64,000 nucleotides of DNA. Source: Gordionus sp. m RMFG-2023 (Eukaryota > Nematomorpha > Gordioida > Chordodea > Parachordodidae). The first letter of the stretch is position 1. Each line of letters begins with the position of its first letter. A model generated the notes under the pieces. It was not told where the DNA came from. It did no database searches and was given only the letters and a program-made list of their open reading frames with translations. The position numbers were made by a program, and so were the translations under genes. Below, piece after piece: positions 10,826 to 21,718 of the stretch. The stretch lies in contig NC_088776.1 in the NCBI RefSeq assembly GCF_954871325.1, positions 14,756,052-14,820,051 of the forward strand, written 5' to 3'.

Positions 10826-11730
10826 AATCTATCAAGATCAATTGTAAATATTTCTGTCTTACAAATTTTGCAAAGTAGATATCTTTCTAATATCTTAATT
10901 TAATCAATTTTAGATAAAGTATATTAAATGGCATAAAAACCTATTATTCTACCAATACTCAACTTTGCAAAGTAAATGATTGTAAATTTTTCTAATAATA
11001 AATTTTAGCAATTTTAATAGAATATTTAATTATTTTGAGTATACCTACTATATCAAGATCAATTGTAAATATTGCTGGGCTACAAATTTTGCAAAGTAAT
11101 AAATAATATATCCTTCTAATATCTTAATTTAATTAATTTTAGATAAAGTATATTAAATGGCATAAAAACCTATTATTCTACCAATACTCAACTTTGCAAA
11201 GTAAATGATTGTAAATTTTTCTAATAATAAATTTTAGCAATTTTAATAGAATATTTAATTATTTTGAGTATACCTACTATATCAAGATCAATTGTAAATA
11301 TTGCTGGGCTACAAATTTTGCAAAGTAATAAATAATATATCCTTCTAATATCTTAATTTAATTAATTTTAGATAAAGTATATTAAATGGCATAAAAACCT
11401 ATTATTCTACCAATACTCAACTTTGCAAAGTAAAGGATTGTAAATTTTTCTAATAAATTTTAGCAATTTTAATAGAATATTTAATTATTTTGAGTATACC
11501 TACTATATCAAGATCAATTGTAAATATTGCTGGGCTACAAATTTTGCAAAGTAATAAATAATATATCCTTCTAATATCTTAATTTAATTAATTTTAGATA
11601 AAGTATATTAAATGGCATAAAAACCTATTATTCTACCAATACTCAACTTTGCAAAGTAAATGATTGTAAATTTTTCTAATAATAAATTTTAGCAATTTTA
11701 ATAGAATATTTATTTATTTTAAGTATACCC
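10826..11730. repeat. Fourfold tandem array, 226-229 bp unit
   Basis: Units begin with TATCAAGATCAATTG at 10830, 11051, 11280 and 11506, giving spacings of 221, 229 and 226 bp. The first unit is the most diverged; the later ones are nearly identical, with a few small indels. Each unit carries GCAAAGTAA and CTTTGCAAAGTAAATGATTG submotifs. The array lies in the 5' noncoding part of the Ginger1 element, between its left inverted repeat and the first coding exon. Confidence 0.93.
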
Positions 11731-11984
11731 TATAAGATAAATTTCAGTTTGCAAACAAAATGATTGCCTAAATACACTGAAATATTCTTTATTTTCATTG
11801 AATACTATAAATTAAATTTTTGGATATGTTTTTGGGCCATTTATTATATATATTATTTTTTTATTCATTCAGTTGTATTTGATACCAAAATTATCCTTTG
11901 TTTCTCCAATCAAATGACGAAAGACGATAAATCAAGTAAATAAATTTTGTTTAGTATATTTCTATTCATTTTAATAGAATTCGA

Positions 11985-14210
11985 TGAGATACAGGATTAT
12001 ATCCTTTACCAAAAATATCCATCATCTATGTCTTCCAATAAAGGCTTAAGACGCAATCTGCGAGTTCAGGCCTCGAGATATAAAATTTGTAAGGGTAAAA
12101 TGCATCACCATTCTCATAATGGTGAAGTTGTTTTGGACCTTGACTGAAGAATTCAACTTCTTCAAATGGTTCACAGTGGATGTGATACTAATGTGTCAGC
12201 AATATCTCTTGCTGCCCATTTTGGCATCACCAAGACTTACAGCAAATTGGCTGATAGGTAAAATATATAAAAATTATAATATTATATGATCAATAATATA
12301 TTTTTAAATATAATACACAATAATAAATTGTTTCACCATTTTTATAATAGTGAAACAATTTTAGATTGTAACAGAAGAGTTTAACTTCTTTAAGAAGGTA
12401 TAGTGGAGTGGATGTGATACTAATGAGGCAAAATCTTTAGCTGATTATTTTGGTATCACCAAGACTCACAGCAACTTGACTAGTAGGTAAAATATTTCTG
12501 CATAATAAATCTATTTATTATATCGTGTATTATATTTTTAGCTTCTGGTGGCCAAATATGAAATTGGATGTGGTTAATTTTATAAAATGTTGTGATATTT
12601 GCCAGCGTAGCAACACAAGATTTGACAAAACTAACAATGAGTTGCATTCAATTCCTATTCCAACAAAGGTATTAAAGTTGATTACATAACAAATTTTTAA
12701 TTTGAAAATTTTTATAATTTGGTCATTATAATTGGTTCTAATTTTTGTTTATGTATTTTATATTTTTCATTGTAGCCTTATTAATGATCTGTCTATTATA
12801 GCTTATATGTATGTGGCACTTGTTTTTATTAGTTATGTTGGTTTCATATATTGAACCATTTAAATTTTATTGAATTTTTTTACAAGAAATATATCATATA
12901 TTCATTTTTAGTTTCTTTAAGGTTAATATAACATTCCAAAATAAAAATATAATTTGCATATAATCTACTAATTAAAACTTATAATCTGAAAATATAATAA
13001 ATAAAATTAATATAGTCCCCTTCAATCTCAGGTAAAAATTGATATATATATCATAATTTCATTTTTTAGCTAATTTAGATTTTACCTTATTCTTTATTAT
13101 TATGTTTTATTTCAGCTGCAATCATAAATAATGGTAAGCAGCTTTACTTTATTACATGACACCTAACCTCCTAATGGAGTATATAATATAACAACAATCT
13201 TTTATTTTACAAAAGGTATGGACACAAATAGGTGTTGATTTAACTGCTTTGCCTGAAAGTGAGGATGGCTATAAATACATTGCTGTAGCAGTTGATTATT
13301 TCAGCAAATATATTGTAGCCATGCCTTTAAAAGATAAAACAGCAAAATCAATATCGCGATTCCTTTACTCGTTACTATGCACACATGGTAGGGCAAAAGT
13401 ATAATAAATTTGGTAATAAAATATTAATATTATATATAGATTCAAATTAATGATCAAGGACGTGAATTCGTAAATGAAATAAGTAATAATTTTCACAAAC
13501 TCATAGGGACCATGCAGAGGGTGACAAGTGCTTATCACCCTCAAGCAAATGGCATGGTTGAAAGAGTGAATAGGACAATCCAAAATGCACTACTAAAGTG
13601 TATTAAGGATGATCAATTAATTTGGACAGATGCCTTGCCTGGCATAATATTTGCCTATAACACTTCTCTACACGAATCTTCGAAGTTTACGCCATATCAG
13701 CTGATGTATGGTAGAAAAGCAAAACAAGCTTATGAGGTATGATAAATCTCATTTTATAATCATATACTATATATTATGTCTCTATTTAAGATTGACGAGG
13801 AAGAGGATATTGATCCTGACAATGTACCTGAAGCAGATTTGGAATCTTGTTTTCAAGATACAGTTTCCAGGATGAATGATATTCATGAGATAGCTGCTGG
13901 CAATATAGATCTTGCTCAGCTTAAACAGCAGAGGGATTATAGAAGTCGTAATGCTGGTAGAAATAACCATTATTTAGTAAATGATCAAGTGCTTATTTGG
14001 AACAGCCGTCGGGCTGATAGGAAAGGTGGTAAAATGACCAGACCTTGGATGGGTCCTTATACAATAGTTAGGATTCTTAAAAGTGAAATTTATCATTATT
14101 ATTAAATTATTTTTAATATTTAGGCAATGTTGAGCTCATGAATGCTAGCGGTAGCATTTTAAAGAGCAAAGCAAATATATGTAATATAAAACATTACTTT
14201 GCAAGAAAAG
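11985..14210 (+). CDS. Ginger1 integrase-type transposase exons
   Basis: This is the catalytic part of the Ginger1 transposase, which cuts and rejoins DNA in the nucleus. Exon 1 (to 12257) ends with a histidine-rich zinc-binding start, HSGCDTN...AAHFGITKTYSKL. Exon 2 (12542-12668) begins FWWPNMKLDVVNFI and has the C-x2-C pair CCDICQRSN, completing an HHCC-like finger. Exon 3 (13216-13398) carries IGVDLTALPE with the first catalytic Asp. Exon 4 (13440-13736) carries NDQGREF with the second Asp and NGMVERVNRTIQ with the Glu. Exon 5 (13791-14082) contains DQVLIW and PWMGPYTIVRIL, a GPY/F-type module, which continues in exon 6 (14124-14210). Introns are mostly short and GT-AG with consistent phases. 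One in-frame stop follows VVLDLD in exon 1. Confidence 0.88.
12160..12487 (+). repeat. Duplicated zinc-binding exon
   Basis: The exon segment at about 12160-12257 is repeated at about 12370-12487 with shared phrases GTGGATGTGATACTAATG and CACCAAGACT, including the following GTAGGTAAAATAT-like splice donor context. The second copy is more diverged and does not hold an open frame in register, so it looks like a non-functional or skipped exon. It sits between the two halves of the HHCC finger. Confidence 0.75.
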
Positions 14211-14254
14211 GTATATAATTGTCTTAATTACTTAGTAATATACATATTTTTTAG

Positions 14255-14641
14255 ATGATAAAAACTGTGAGGTAGTGAGTTATAATGAGGAGTTAAATGC
14301 TCAAGAAAATCACTTGAACGGTATTATTTATAAAACTCACATTAATTTTTTTAAATATTTAGTCTCAAAATTACTCAACACCATTATTGGGGAAGAGAAT
14401 AAGAATTGTGAAGACCAAAAATATAAAATATTTATTATTATATGTATTTTTTAGATGATGCAGATTTTAAGAGGATAAAGATATTAAATGATGAAACGAA
14501 GATGGTAGAGCTTGGTAGCCATCGAGAAAATAGTAATATTTTTATAAATCGATATAATTTGTTTTTTAAATTATTAGTTATGCCTTCTAATCCTAATATT
14601 TCAGCTGTAATTGACAAAGTAGGACTGTTAATTGAGAAAGG
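14255..14641 (+). CDS. Ginger1 linker exons between integrase and OTU
   Basis: Several small exons separated by short introns ending in TTTTTTAG or ATATTTAG follow the GPY/F module. Examples are 14255-14320 (DDKNCEVVSYNEELNAQENH) and about 14455-14641 (starting DDADFKRIKILND). They are rich in Asp, Glu and Asn and look like a flexible linker. The exon near 14363-14415 lacks a clear donor, so its boundaries are uncertain. Two of the linker exons and the next one begin with the same ATGATGA-like or ATAATGA-like start after TTTTTTAG, which suggests exon duplication. Confidence 0.6.
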
Positions 14642-14681
14642 TATTAATATGTGTTATTATTTAATTATGCATATTTTTTAG

Positions 14682-15277
14682 ATAATGAATTGACAGTAGA
14701 GACTGTAATTTCTAAGAAAAATGATGCAAATCTATTTCTTCCCACCAACAGAATATGGAAAATTTATCATTCTGAACGTTTTCATTTTCCGATCAAGAAA
14801 AGATATCCAAAAAATGATAATGGAGTAATGGGAGATAATTTTTCTACCGAGCGGATTATTGGTGATGGAAATTGTCTCTTCAGGTATACATATTTAAAAT
14901 AAATTATTGTTAATCATTATTGTAGGTGTATAAGCAAAGAAGTTTGTGATGACGAATGCCACTACGATTTTCTGAGACAGCAATGCATTCTCTTTATGAG
15001 AAGCAAGGATATTATTGAGCAGATGGAGGGGTTTTTGGGAGAACCCGTTGACAAATATTTGGAGAGAACACGCATGGCTCAAAATGCAACTTATGGAACA
15101 GAGGTGGAGATAGTTGCATTGGCAACTATGCTTCAAACAAATATAATTATCCATACCATTTATAAATGGGCATATTACACACCAATTAAAAAATTAAGTT
15201 ACATTAAAAAATTTAATTTGAATATATATTTAAGAAATTATCGCGAACATTTTGACCGCATAATAAATTTTAATTAA
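14682..15277 (+). CDS. OTU-like cysteine protease domain of Ginger1
   Basis: Exon 14682-14883 ends with IGDGNCLFR, the OTU catalytic motif with Asp and nucleophile Cys. A 42-bp intron (gtatac...tgtag) splits the Arg codon. Exon 14926-15277 continues CISKEV...YGTEVEIVALATML and ends with IYLRNYREHFDRI, which holds the catalytic His typical of OTU folds, shortly before the stop. OTU enzymes remove ubiquitin or ubiquitin-like modifiers (family knowledge). Some Ginger1 transposases carry such a C-terminal domain, perhaps to resist host degradation. All expected catalytic residues are visible, so this domain looks whole. Confidence 0.9.
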
Positions 15278-15284
15278 TCTTTAT

Positions 15285-15710
15285 ATCGCATGTCTTGTTT
15301 ATATCGTACGTCTTGTTTATATTGCATATCTTTATAACACATGTCTTATTTATATTGCATTTTATATACACGTCATTCATAAATGTCTGTATTAATAAAA
15401 ATATTATATTTAATCTTTACATATGAGTCATAAATGTCAGTATTATTAAAAATATTATATTTAATCTTTACACGTCAGTCATAAATGTCAATATCACTAA
15501 AATATTATATTTGATCTTAACATGTCAGTCATAAATGTCAATATCATTAAATTAAAATCTATTTAAAACAAGGATTAACTTAAATATCTATAACAATAGA
15601 AAATATAATATTTGATCTTTACACGTCAATCATAAATGTCAGTATCACTAAAAATATTATATTTAATATATGCGCGTCAGTCATAAATGTCAATATCACT
15701 AAATTGGAAT
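15285..15710. repeat. Subterminal repeat arrays of Ginger1
   Basis: Two arrays lie between the OTU stop and the right inverted repeat. About 15285-15365 holds 3-4 degenerate units with CATGTCTTGTTTATAT. About 15375-15710 holds six copies of CAGTCATAAATGTCAATAT spaced 40-100 bp apart. The same motif, reversed, occurs twice near the left end (about 10717 and 10772). Repeats of this kind at both ends are typical of transposase binding sites (inference). Confidence 0.8.
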
Positions 15711-16084
15711 TTATTTAAAACGGAATTTATTTAGAACGTTGCACCGGCCTGGATTTTGAATTGACTTATTTATCCGCCTATTATATAATTAGTTTTTATA
15801 AATACAAAGTCGGTAACTATTTTTCAAAATAAATTAACATCTTGATTTATTAAAATATAATAATTTATAAAAAAAACCAACGATCTTTTTTAAAAAGAAT
15901 GTAAACAAGATAAAATTTTATTTAAGAAAACGATTTTAATTTTACAATTAAAAATATATTTTATGCGAATGTCCCGCAAAACGACCGCAATTGGAAATCT
16001 ACCGTGTGTGTATAACATTATAGGGATAGGCGCATAATTATCACGTATCCCGTTTAAATACATAATAAGGTACTCCAAAAATAA

Positions 16085-16640
16085 GAAATAATACAGATGA
16101 AACTACAGTTGCGGCAATTGTAATCACTTATCTTGTAGTACAACATTCACAGAGATACATATCATCACAATGTTGGTAGAATCTTTTCCCCATAATATTT
16201 AACGACTCTAATATAAATGAAAACTATACTTGTAGAATAAAAATGAGCAAGGCTATCATCAATGTTTAGGATCTAAATCCAGGAGGTCAATTCTTGACGA
16301 TTTGAAAGATGGGCATACATATGCAATTCTAACAGATGCATCTAATATGGGAAATATGAAAATATTTCCCTTGATCCTCCGCTATTTCATCAAAATTAAG
16401 GTCGTTTCAATAAAACTATTAAATTTTTTTTCCTTAAGAAAAATCTAAAGACCTAGCTAACCATAATGGTAAATATAGCAGATTCGAGATTATCAATAAA
16501 TTGCATTTCAGCTTTCTGATCTGATAATGCCTTAGTGAATTTTGTAAAAACAGAATGTATTTACAGAATCGAGTCAACATTTTGGTTGCGATATGTTCCT
16601 AATACCCGCCATCGATAGAATTTTAAAATTTTATAAACCT
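16085..16640 (+). pseudogene. hAT transposase N-terminal relic, inverted copy
   Basis: The region encodes DDLKDGHTYAILTDASN, IFPLILRYFIK and further down ALVNFVKTECIYR. It is a diverged reverse-complement copy of 19300-19690 on the opposite strand, down to shared noncoding phrases such as ACATTCACAGAG and AACGACTC. It belongs to the ZNF862-like hAT type and is broken. Its orientation opposite to the copy at the right end of the composite is the main clue that two elements were joined head to head. Confidence 0.7.
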
Positions 16641-16759
16641 ATAAAAAATATTTCTTATATAAAGATTATAAAAGCTGTCTAACATTTTGAAATTTTTTTC
16701 AATGAATGAAAACAGCCTATATTTGAAATCGTTTATTAGCTATAAAAATCAAAATATAA

Positions 16760-16980
16760 TTTATTTTTAAAAAATCCGGGCCGGGCCTGAAAGTTTTATT
16801 TAAAAAAAAGCCGGGCCAAGCCTGTAAATTTTTAAAAAAAAAGCTAAGCGGCCTAAAAATTTTTTTAAAAAAGCCGGGCCAGGCCTGAAAATTGTTTTAA
16901 AAAAACCCAGGCCGGGCCGTAAAAAATCTTTAAAAAATATCCGGGCCGTGCCCTGCAAATGGTACTTCTGCAGGCCTCTG
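16760..16980. repeat. hAT terminus with GCCGGGCC repeats
   Basis: Five degenerate units of the form AAAAGCCGGGCCxGGCCTG separated by A/T runs end at CAGGCCTCTG (16980). Read in reverse, the end is CAGAGGCCTGCAG, matching the TAG/CAG-ended hAT MITE family. The other end was not found. Confidence 0.6.
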
Positions 16981-16989
16981 TTATTCTTC

Positions 16990-17770
16990 TTAAAAAAGAG
17001 AGTATTCTCTCATTAGTTTACTAATGGGAAGTATTTATAAACCCTTTTGATACATTGGGAATTTAATCTAAAATGTGTTTGAAATAATGCAGAGCATCCA
17101 TAGCATTTTTTGGGACTATATCAACTATAGTTAATCTTATAAACATAGTTCTTCAGCTAGTAAGGCATCATAAGATACTTTAACATCTTCATAATAAAAA
17201 TCTAACAAATATTTTTTTTTCTATCACCATCTGAAAAAGGTTGGGAAGGCTTTTGTGGAAGTAATATTTGCAGATATAAGTGCTGCATGATATATTAAAA
17301 ATTCATTTATTTGGGTTATAAATGTATCTGCATCTAAGATATACTCTTCTACTAATCCTATATTAATGTTTTAACGATGAGCTTACCTTGCTACAAGTCG
17401 AAGGAGACAAATATTAAACACGTATAGCTCTGTTTTTGACTCAACAATAAAATATAAAATATGAAATTCTTCATCAATATTAGCCCTAATTTCCTTGAGT
17501 TCTGATAAAATGCTCTCCGCTATTCTCATGATCTTAATCAAATCAATGTCATGTTTTTGAAAAGTAATACTTAAAATAGTTGTATAATTAAATAATACAT
17601 TCTAATGAGAAATAAAATTTGGAATAAGCATTGAATCCAATAATTTTCTTGCTTCTGAGGAAATATTTCTTTCAGGCCATTGTGATATTTCAGTAATAGC
17701 AAATAATTGGCTCTTCTAACTCTTTAATAGCTGTTAGTGCTTGATGGAAGAGGCTCTATCTCGTTGTACA
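16990..17770 (-). pseudogene. P52RIPK/DUF4371-like hAT relic
   Basis: Minus-strand frames give SILSELKEIRANIDEEFH, KTELYVFNICLLRLVAR, LIYHAALISANI, DFYYEDVKVSYDALLAE and IVPKNAMDALHYFKH, ending near ILPIS. This is the order of the C-terminal half of hAT transposases related to ZMYM1 and the 52-kDa repressor of the inhibitor of protein kinase. It is a different lineage from the relics on either side. Several stops and frame changes are present. Confidence 0.75.
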
Positions 17771-18044
17771 AGGTTGCAATTTCTTTTTCCCTGTTGGACC
17801 AGAAGTTTCAGAAATAATTATTATTTGACTAGAAATTTGAAAGTGGTAGATAAATATTACGCCACTAAAAATTTGAAAATAATAAGTAAATATTACGCCG
17901 GAAAACTTGAAATCGAAATTAATTGATAAAATAACTTATGAATGTGATAATAAAATATATATTTAATATGTGATACGAGTAAATATTAACAAATATAAAT
18001 TAATATAAACAATAATATTTTTGAAAAATATATCCGGCATCTGC

Positions 18045-18112
18045 ATTTTTTGGCTTTGGGGGGGGGGGGGAGGGGGATTTGTCCCCCTGCTCCCCAGCTG
18101 CGTACGCCAATG
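18045..18112. repeat. CAGTGGCGTA-like hAT end with G run
   Basis: A run of about 14 G is followed by GGGGGATTTGTCCCCCTG and GCTGCGTACGCCAATG, which in reverse reads CATTGGCGTACGCAGC. This is a diverged end of the CAGTGGCGTA hAT family. It interrupts the minus-strand hAT relic at its left side. Confidence 0.6.
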
Positions 18113-19690
18113 ATTTGAACATTTTAATATAATATTTTTAGCAATAGCGCCGTAAAATTTATTAATAATTTTAAACTGTAGAGATGAACAGGGCTGTAGC
18201 ATGATTTTGTGAATCTTTTTAAATAAAGAATATTCTGATTGCAACTGAATATTAACTGCATGAAGTAGATTTCCTACATGTGAAACTTATCCCAAATAAG
18301 CTTCTGCCATTTCATCTTCAAAAAAATTTTTCAAAATTTTAGGACAGCTTTCAAATTTTTATTTAAGAAATATTTTTTTAAGGGTTCGTAAAATTTTATT
18401 TCTACATTGGCAGGTATTAATGATAACCACCTGATAGGTGTTGTAGCAGTTAGAAAAAAGAAGAAATAAATTTAATATAATATACTAAATGTCAGTCATT
18501 TTTATGACATGAACAATTAATTTTCCTTGAGGAAAGAAGTGAGAATGGGGAATCACGGGATGCCCATGGGGAAGAACAAAGAGCATATATTGGATGACTT
18601 GGACTGATTTTGAAGATTTTGCAATGTAATGGGATAGTTATTGGTTATTTGTTTATATATTTTTTTATTAGTTGTTATTTTATCATTGTGAATAAAGAAT
18701 TTGAAAGGACATTTGGATATTTGTGACTCAATTTAAGTGTAGATTAAGCTAAAGGGAAGGGTTGAGAGTAAGGGGCGTTTTTACAGTTGGTGCAGGGGCG
18801 TCTTTACACTTATGTAATGGGATGGTTATTTGTTTACTTTTATATTAGTTGTTATTTTATCATTGTGAATAAGGTATTTGAAAGGACTTTTGGGATATTT
18901 TTGACTCAATTTAAGTGTAGATTAAGCTAAAGGGAAGGGTTGAGAGTAAGGGGCGTCTTTACAATAGATCGCAATAACTCACGCCATTCCAAGTCAGACC
19001 ACTTGACCAACTCTTTTAATTCATTAACTCTTTTAATTGATGAACTAAATTCGTTTAAACATTTCATCACAATTATTTCGACATCCACAGATAGTAAATT
19101 CATTGCCTTCTTGCAAGAATTATGTAGTATATGGCATATACAGCCAATTGGTATTAATTCATTATTGTGCTGCCTCAATTCGGTAACTTTGATTTTAGCC
19201 AAAATTTACAGAGGCATTATCAGCCCTGAAAGCTCACATGCAAATTATTGATAACCGATCTCTTTCATCCCTCGGTTTTATCAACTCCCATTTTGTCCTA
19301 ATCATTCTGGAGAACATTACTTCGCTTTGAATCAGCTATATTTACAATTGTTGGATTTTTCACTATCCGGGGAAAATTTTTTAACAGTTTTATTGAAATG
19401 TTCTTATTCTTGTTGAAATAACGAAGGATCGATGGAAATGTTTTAATATTTCCCTTATTAGATGCATCTGTTAGAATTGCATATGGATGCCCATCTTTCA
19501 AATCGTCTAGAATTGACCTCTAGGATTCAGGTACTAAAACACTTGTGCTCATTTTTGTTCTGCCACAAGTAAGGTTTGCACTTATATTGGAGTCGTTAAA
19601 TATCATGAGAAAAAGATTCCATTGTGATGATATAGCTCTGTGAATGTTGAACTACATGATAGATGTATACGATTTCCGCAAATGTAGTTG
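18113..19690 (-). pseudogene. hAT transposase relic (ZNF862-like), minus strand
   Basis: Minus-strand frames read, in order, MKDGHPYAILTDASNKG, LLKNFPRIVK, LIPIGCICHILHNSCKKAM, LKELVKWSDLEWRELL, then after a repeat insertion FFEDEMAEAYLG and FKIINKFYGAIAKNIIL. This parallels the relic at 613-3970 motif by motif, so the two are the same family. The reading is interrupted by a duplicated noncoding block at 18620-18964 and ends where the CAGTGGCGTA-like end begins. It is probably the original transposase of the composite hAT. Confidence 0.82.
18622..18964. repeat. Tandem duplication, about 180-190 bp unit
   Basis: Two copies share TGTAATGGGAT (18625, 18813), TCATTGTGAATAA and AAGGGAAGGGTTGAGAGTAA, ending GGGGCGT(C/T)TTTACA. 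A short third GGGGCGTCTTTACAC lies between them. The block splits the minus-strand hAT reading at 18965. Confidence 0.8.
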
Positions 19691-21502
19691 CATCTGTATT
19701 ATTTATTATTTTTGAGAATATTTTTGTATTGCAATCGATATTGATATACTCCCCTGTACTGACTTATATAAATGAAATGATGTTGATTTATTATTGGATA
19801 AAAATAAAACAGGATAGAAAGAAATTTACAAACTAGACATGTTTTTCGAATAAATATTTAAAATTTATTTTAAAAATAAAATAATCAATTAATGCCTCTC
19901 AAAATTATAGTTTATATATTAAAAAACGTTAAAATACTAAAAAAAAAATTGCGGTAGATTTTTGCGGGAGATTTCCAATTGCGGTAGTTTTGCGGGAGAG
20001 AAATGTCTGCGTGCAAACTAAAAAATTGCGGGAGTCTCCCGCTGATGGGGGGAGACATGGCAACCCTGCTCATGATATGTAATCTAAATATGGACTCTGT
20101 CCTCTTTCATCTATTGCCCACCTAGGCCAATGTATTTGCCATTTAATATTGGAGTAGGCTTTACAATTTCTCCGATGCTATATGGCAGTAGCATAGCTAG
20201 GATTACCTATAAATACCTGGGGAACCCACCAGACCCCCATTAATGGGCCTTGGATTCTTTTTTCCGGCCTTCTGTCGAGCTTTTCTTAAAAATAACATTT
20301 CTTTTTTTAACAATAATTAGTAGGTCAATTCTAATTAAAATAACACAAAATTTGACATTTAATAATTTTTTATTAGATTGCAAATTTTTTTTATTCTTAT
20401 AATGATTTCTAATAATTGTTTAAAAAAATAGGTAAAAATATGTTTTCTCTTGGTGCTAGGAAAGTAGGTCGGTATCTCCTAAATCAAATATATTGGTAGT
20501 TTTATACATTCCTCTAATTTTTTCTCTAAAGATTTCTGAAATAAATAATATTTAAATCATTCAGTTTATTTTTTTAATTTAAAGTTGATCAATGTTATTG
20601 GTTAATTATTAAATAACTCCTTATCCTCTATATTAATATAAATGAGATAATTTATTACAATTTAATTTTTTCCTTAATTATAAATGATATATTACATTAA
20701 TTATTAGTATTACACATCGTATAAATTAGAGTAGGAAAAAATAGCAAAAATTTTTAAAAGAAGAAAGAATATTGATCAAATATTACTTAGTAATTCTATA
20801 TATTTATTAATTATTTATAAGTAGATATTTTGTAATTTTTATGCATACAAATTTTTCAAGATGAAATCTTTTGTTTTAAACAAAAATTAAAGATTCATTT
20901 AAAATACTGGTAATTGCTAATAATGATATATTTCTTATTATAATAAATATGAGATTATATATATTTTCTTATATCTATCAAAAATTAGAAATATTTGCTA
21001 TTGATAAAAATAACTAATAATTTTTGCTTATTTTAAAACAAGTTTAAAAAAAAGTGTCCATTTTTATATATAGTATTATTTAATCTCAAGTTGCCCTTTA
21101 TTCATTACTTTTATGGGTTCATCTAAAATGAGATTGATATCTATATATATATTCAAGAGCTAAACCATAGCTCAAAGTTGCCTTTAAATAGCTTTTTTGG
21201 GTAGTCAAAGTCAAAATAATTTTTCATTTATACATTATTTTTAGAAGGTTGTCTAGTATTATTAAGAGTTTTAATATTAGTTCTTAGATTTAATTAATAT
21301 TGAAATAATTTTAATGTAAGTTTATGTCATTTTAAGCCGTCATAAGCTGAGAGGCTCTGATGGAGGAATACTGCTTGGATCATCATATTATATTAGGTCT
21401 CTAAAAAGAGATTTTTTAAAATACAAATCCATATTACTAGTGTTCGTCAACTGTTGACAAGAAATTGATGACAGCTATAACTAAAGTTTTAATTTTTAAT
21501 TG

Positions 21503-21718
21503 TGTTCAATTAACATAATTTATTGTAATGTTAATTTAAATTTGTGATCAGTTGAAATAATTTATTTTAATGTTAATTGATTAATTTGAATATCTATTGA
21601 AATGTTTTATTATATATACCAGTTGATTGTTATACATATTATTATTATTATTATTTGATTTTTTAAAAGAAGAAATAAAATTAATTTAAAACTAAAAAAA
21701 AACAACTTGTTTCCTTCA
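21503..21718 (+). repeat. Left LTR
   Basis: The repeat begins near TGTTCAAT and ends CCTTCA. It is nearly identical to 26316-26528, sharing GAAATGTTTTATTATATATA and CCAGTTGATTGTTATACATA. The exact start is uncertain by a few bases. Confidence 0.85.

Larger units (their letters stand above)
10674..15743 (+). mobile_element. Ginger1 DNA transposon with OTU protease
   Basis: The element is flanked by CCGG (10670-10673, 15744-15747), the target duplication described for Ginger1. Termini are TGTAACGTTTTAGATGAA and, reversed, TGCAACGTTCTAAATAAA, forming inverted repeats of about 75 bp that share TTTAGTGATATTG and CATTTATGACTGAC. It encodes a Gypsy-like integrase transposase with zinc finger, DDE core and GPY/F-type tail, followed by an OTU-like cysteine protease, all interrupted by short introns. 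This layout is that published for the Ginger1 group. It has no reverse transcriptase, capsid or LTR, so it is a cut-and-paste DNA transposon. It inserted into the surrounding hAT. The coding region has at least one in-frame stop early on and a degenerate linker, so this copy is probably inactive. Confidence 0.93.
10559..20068. mobile_element. 9.5-kb composite hAT element
   Basis: Ends are CAGGGTTGTCAGGTC and, reversed, CAGGGTTGCCATGTC, flanked by a perfect 8-bp duplication CTCATGAT (10551-10558, 20069-20076). Just inside both ends are repeated GCGGGAGAAAT/GCGGGAGATTT units. The content is layered: a Ginger1 transposon (10674-15743), a plus-strand transposase N-terminal relic (16085-16640), a TIR block (16760-16980), a P52RIPK-like relic (16990-17770), a CAGTGGCGTA-like end (18045-18112) and a minus-strand ZNF862-like relic (18113-19690). 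A reversed copy of the subterminal motif CCGCAATTGGAAATCT at about 15980 suggests two copies joined in opposite orientation. Confidence 0.85.

Noticed and set aside
13216-14210. An integrase belonging to a Gypsy LTR retrotransposon.
   Set aside because: There is no reverse transcriptase or LTR. It sits between inverted repeats with CCGG flanks and is followed by an OTU domain, which fits Ginger1.
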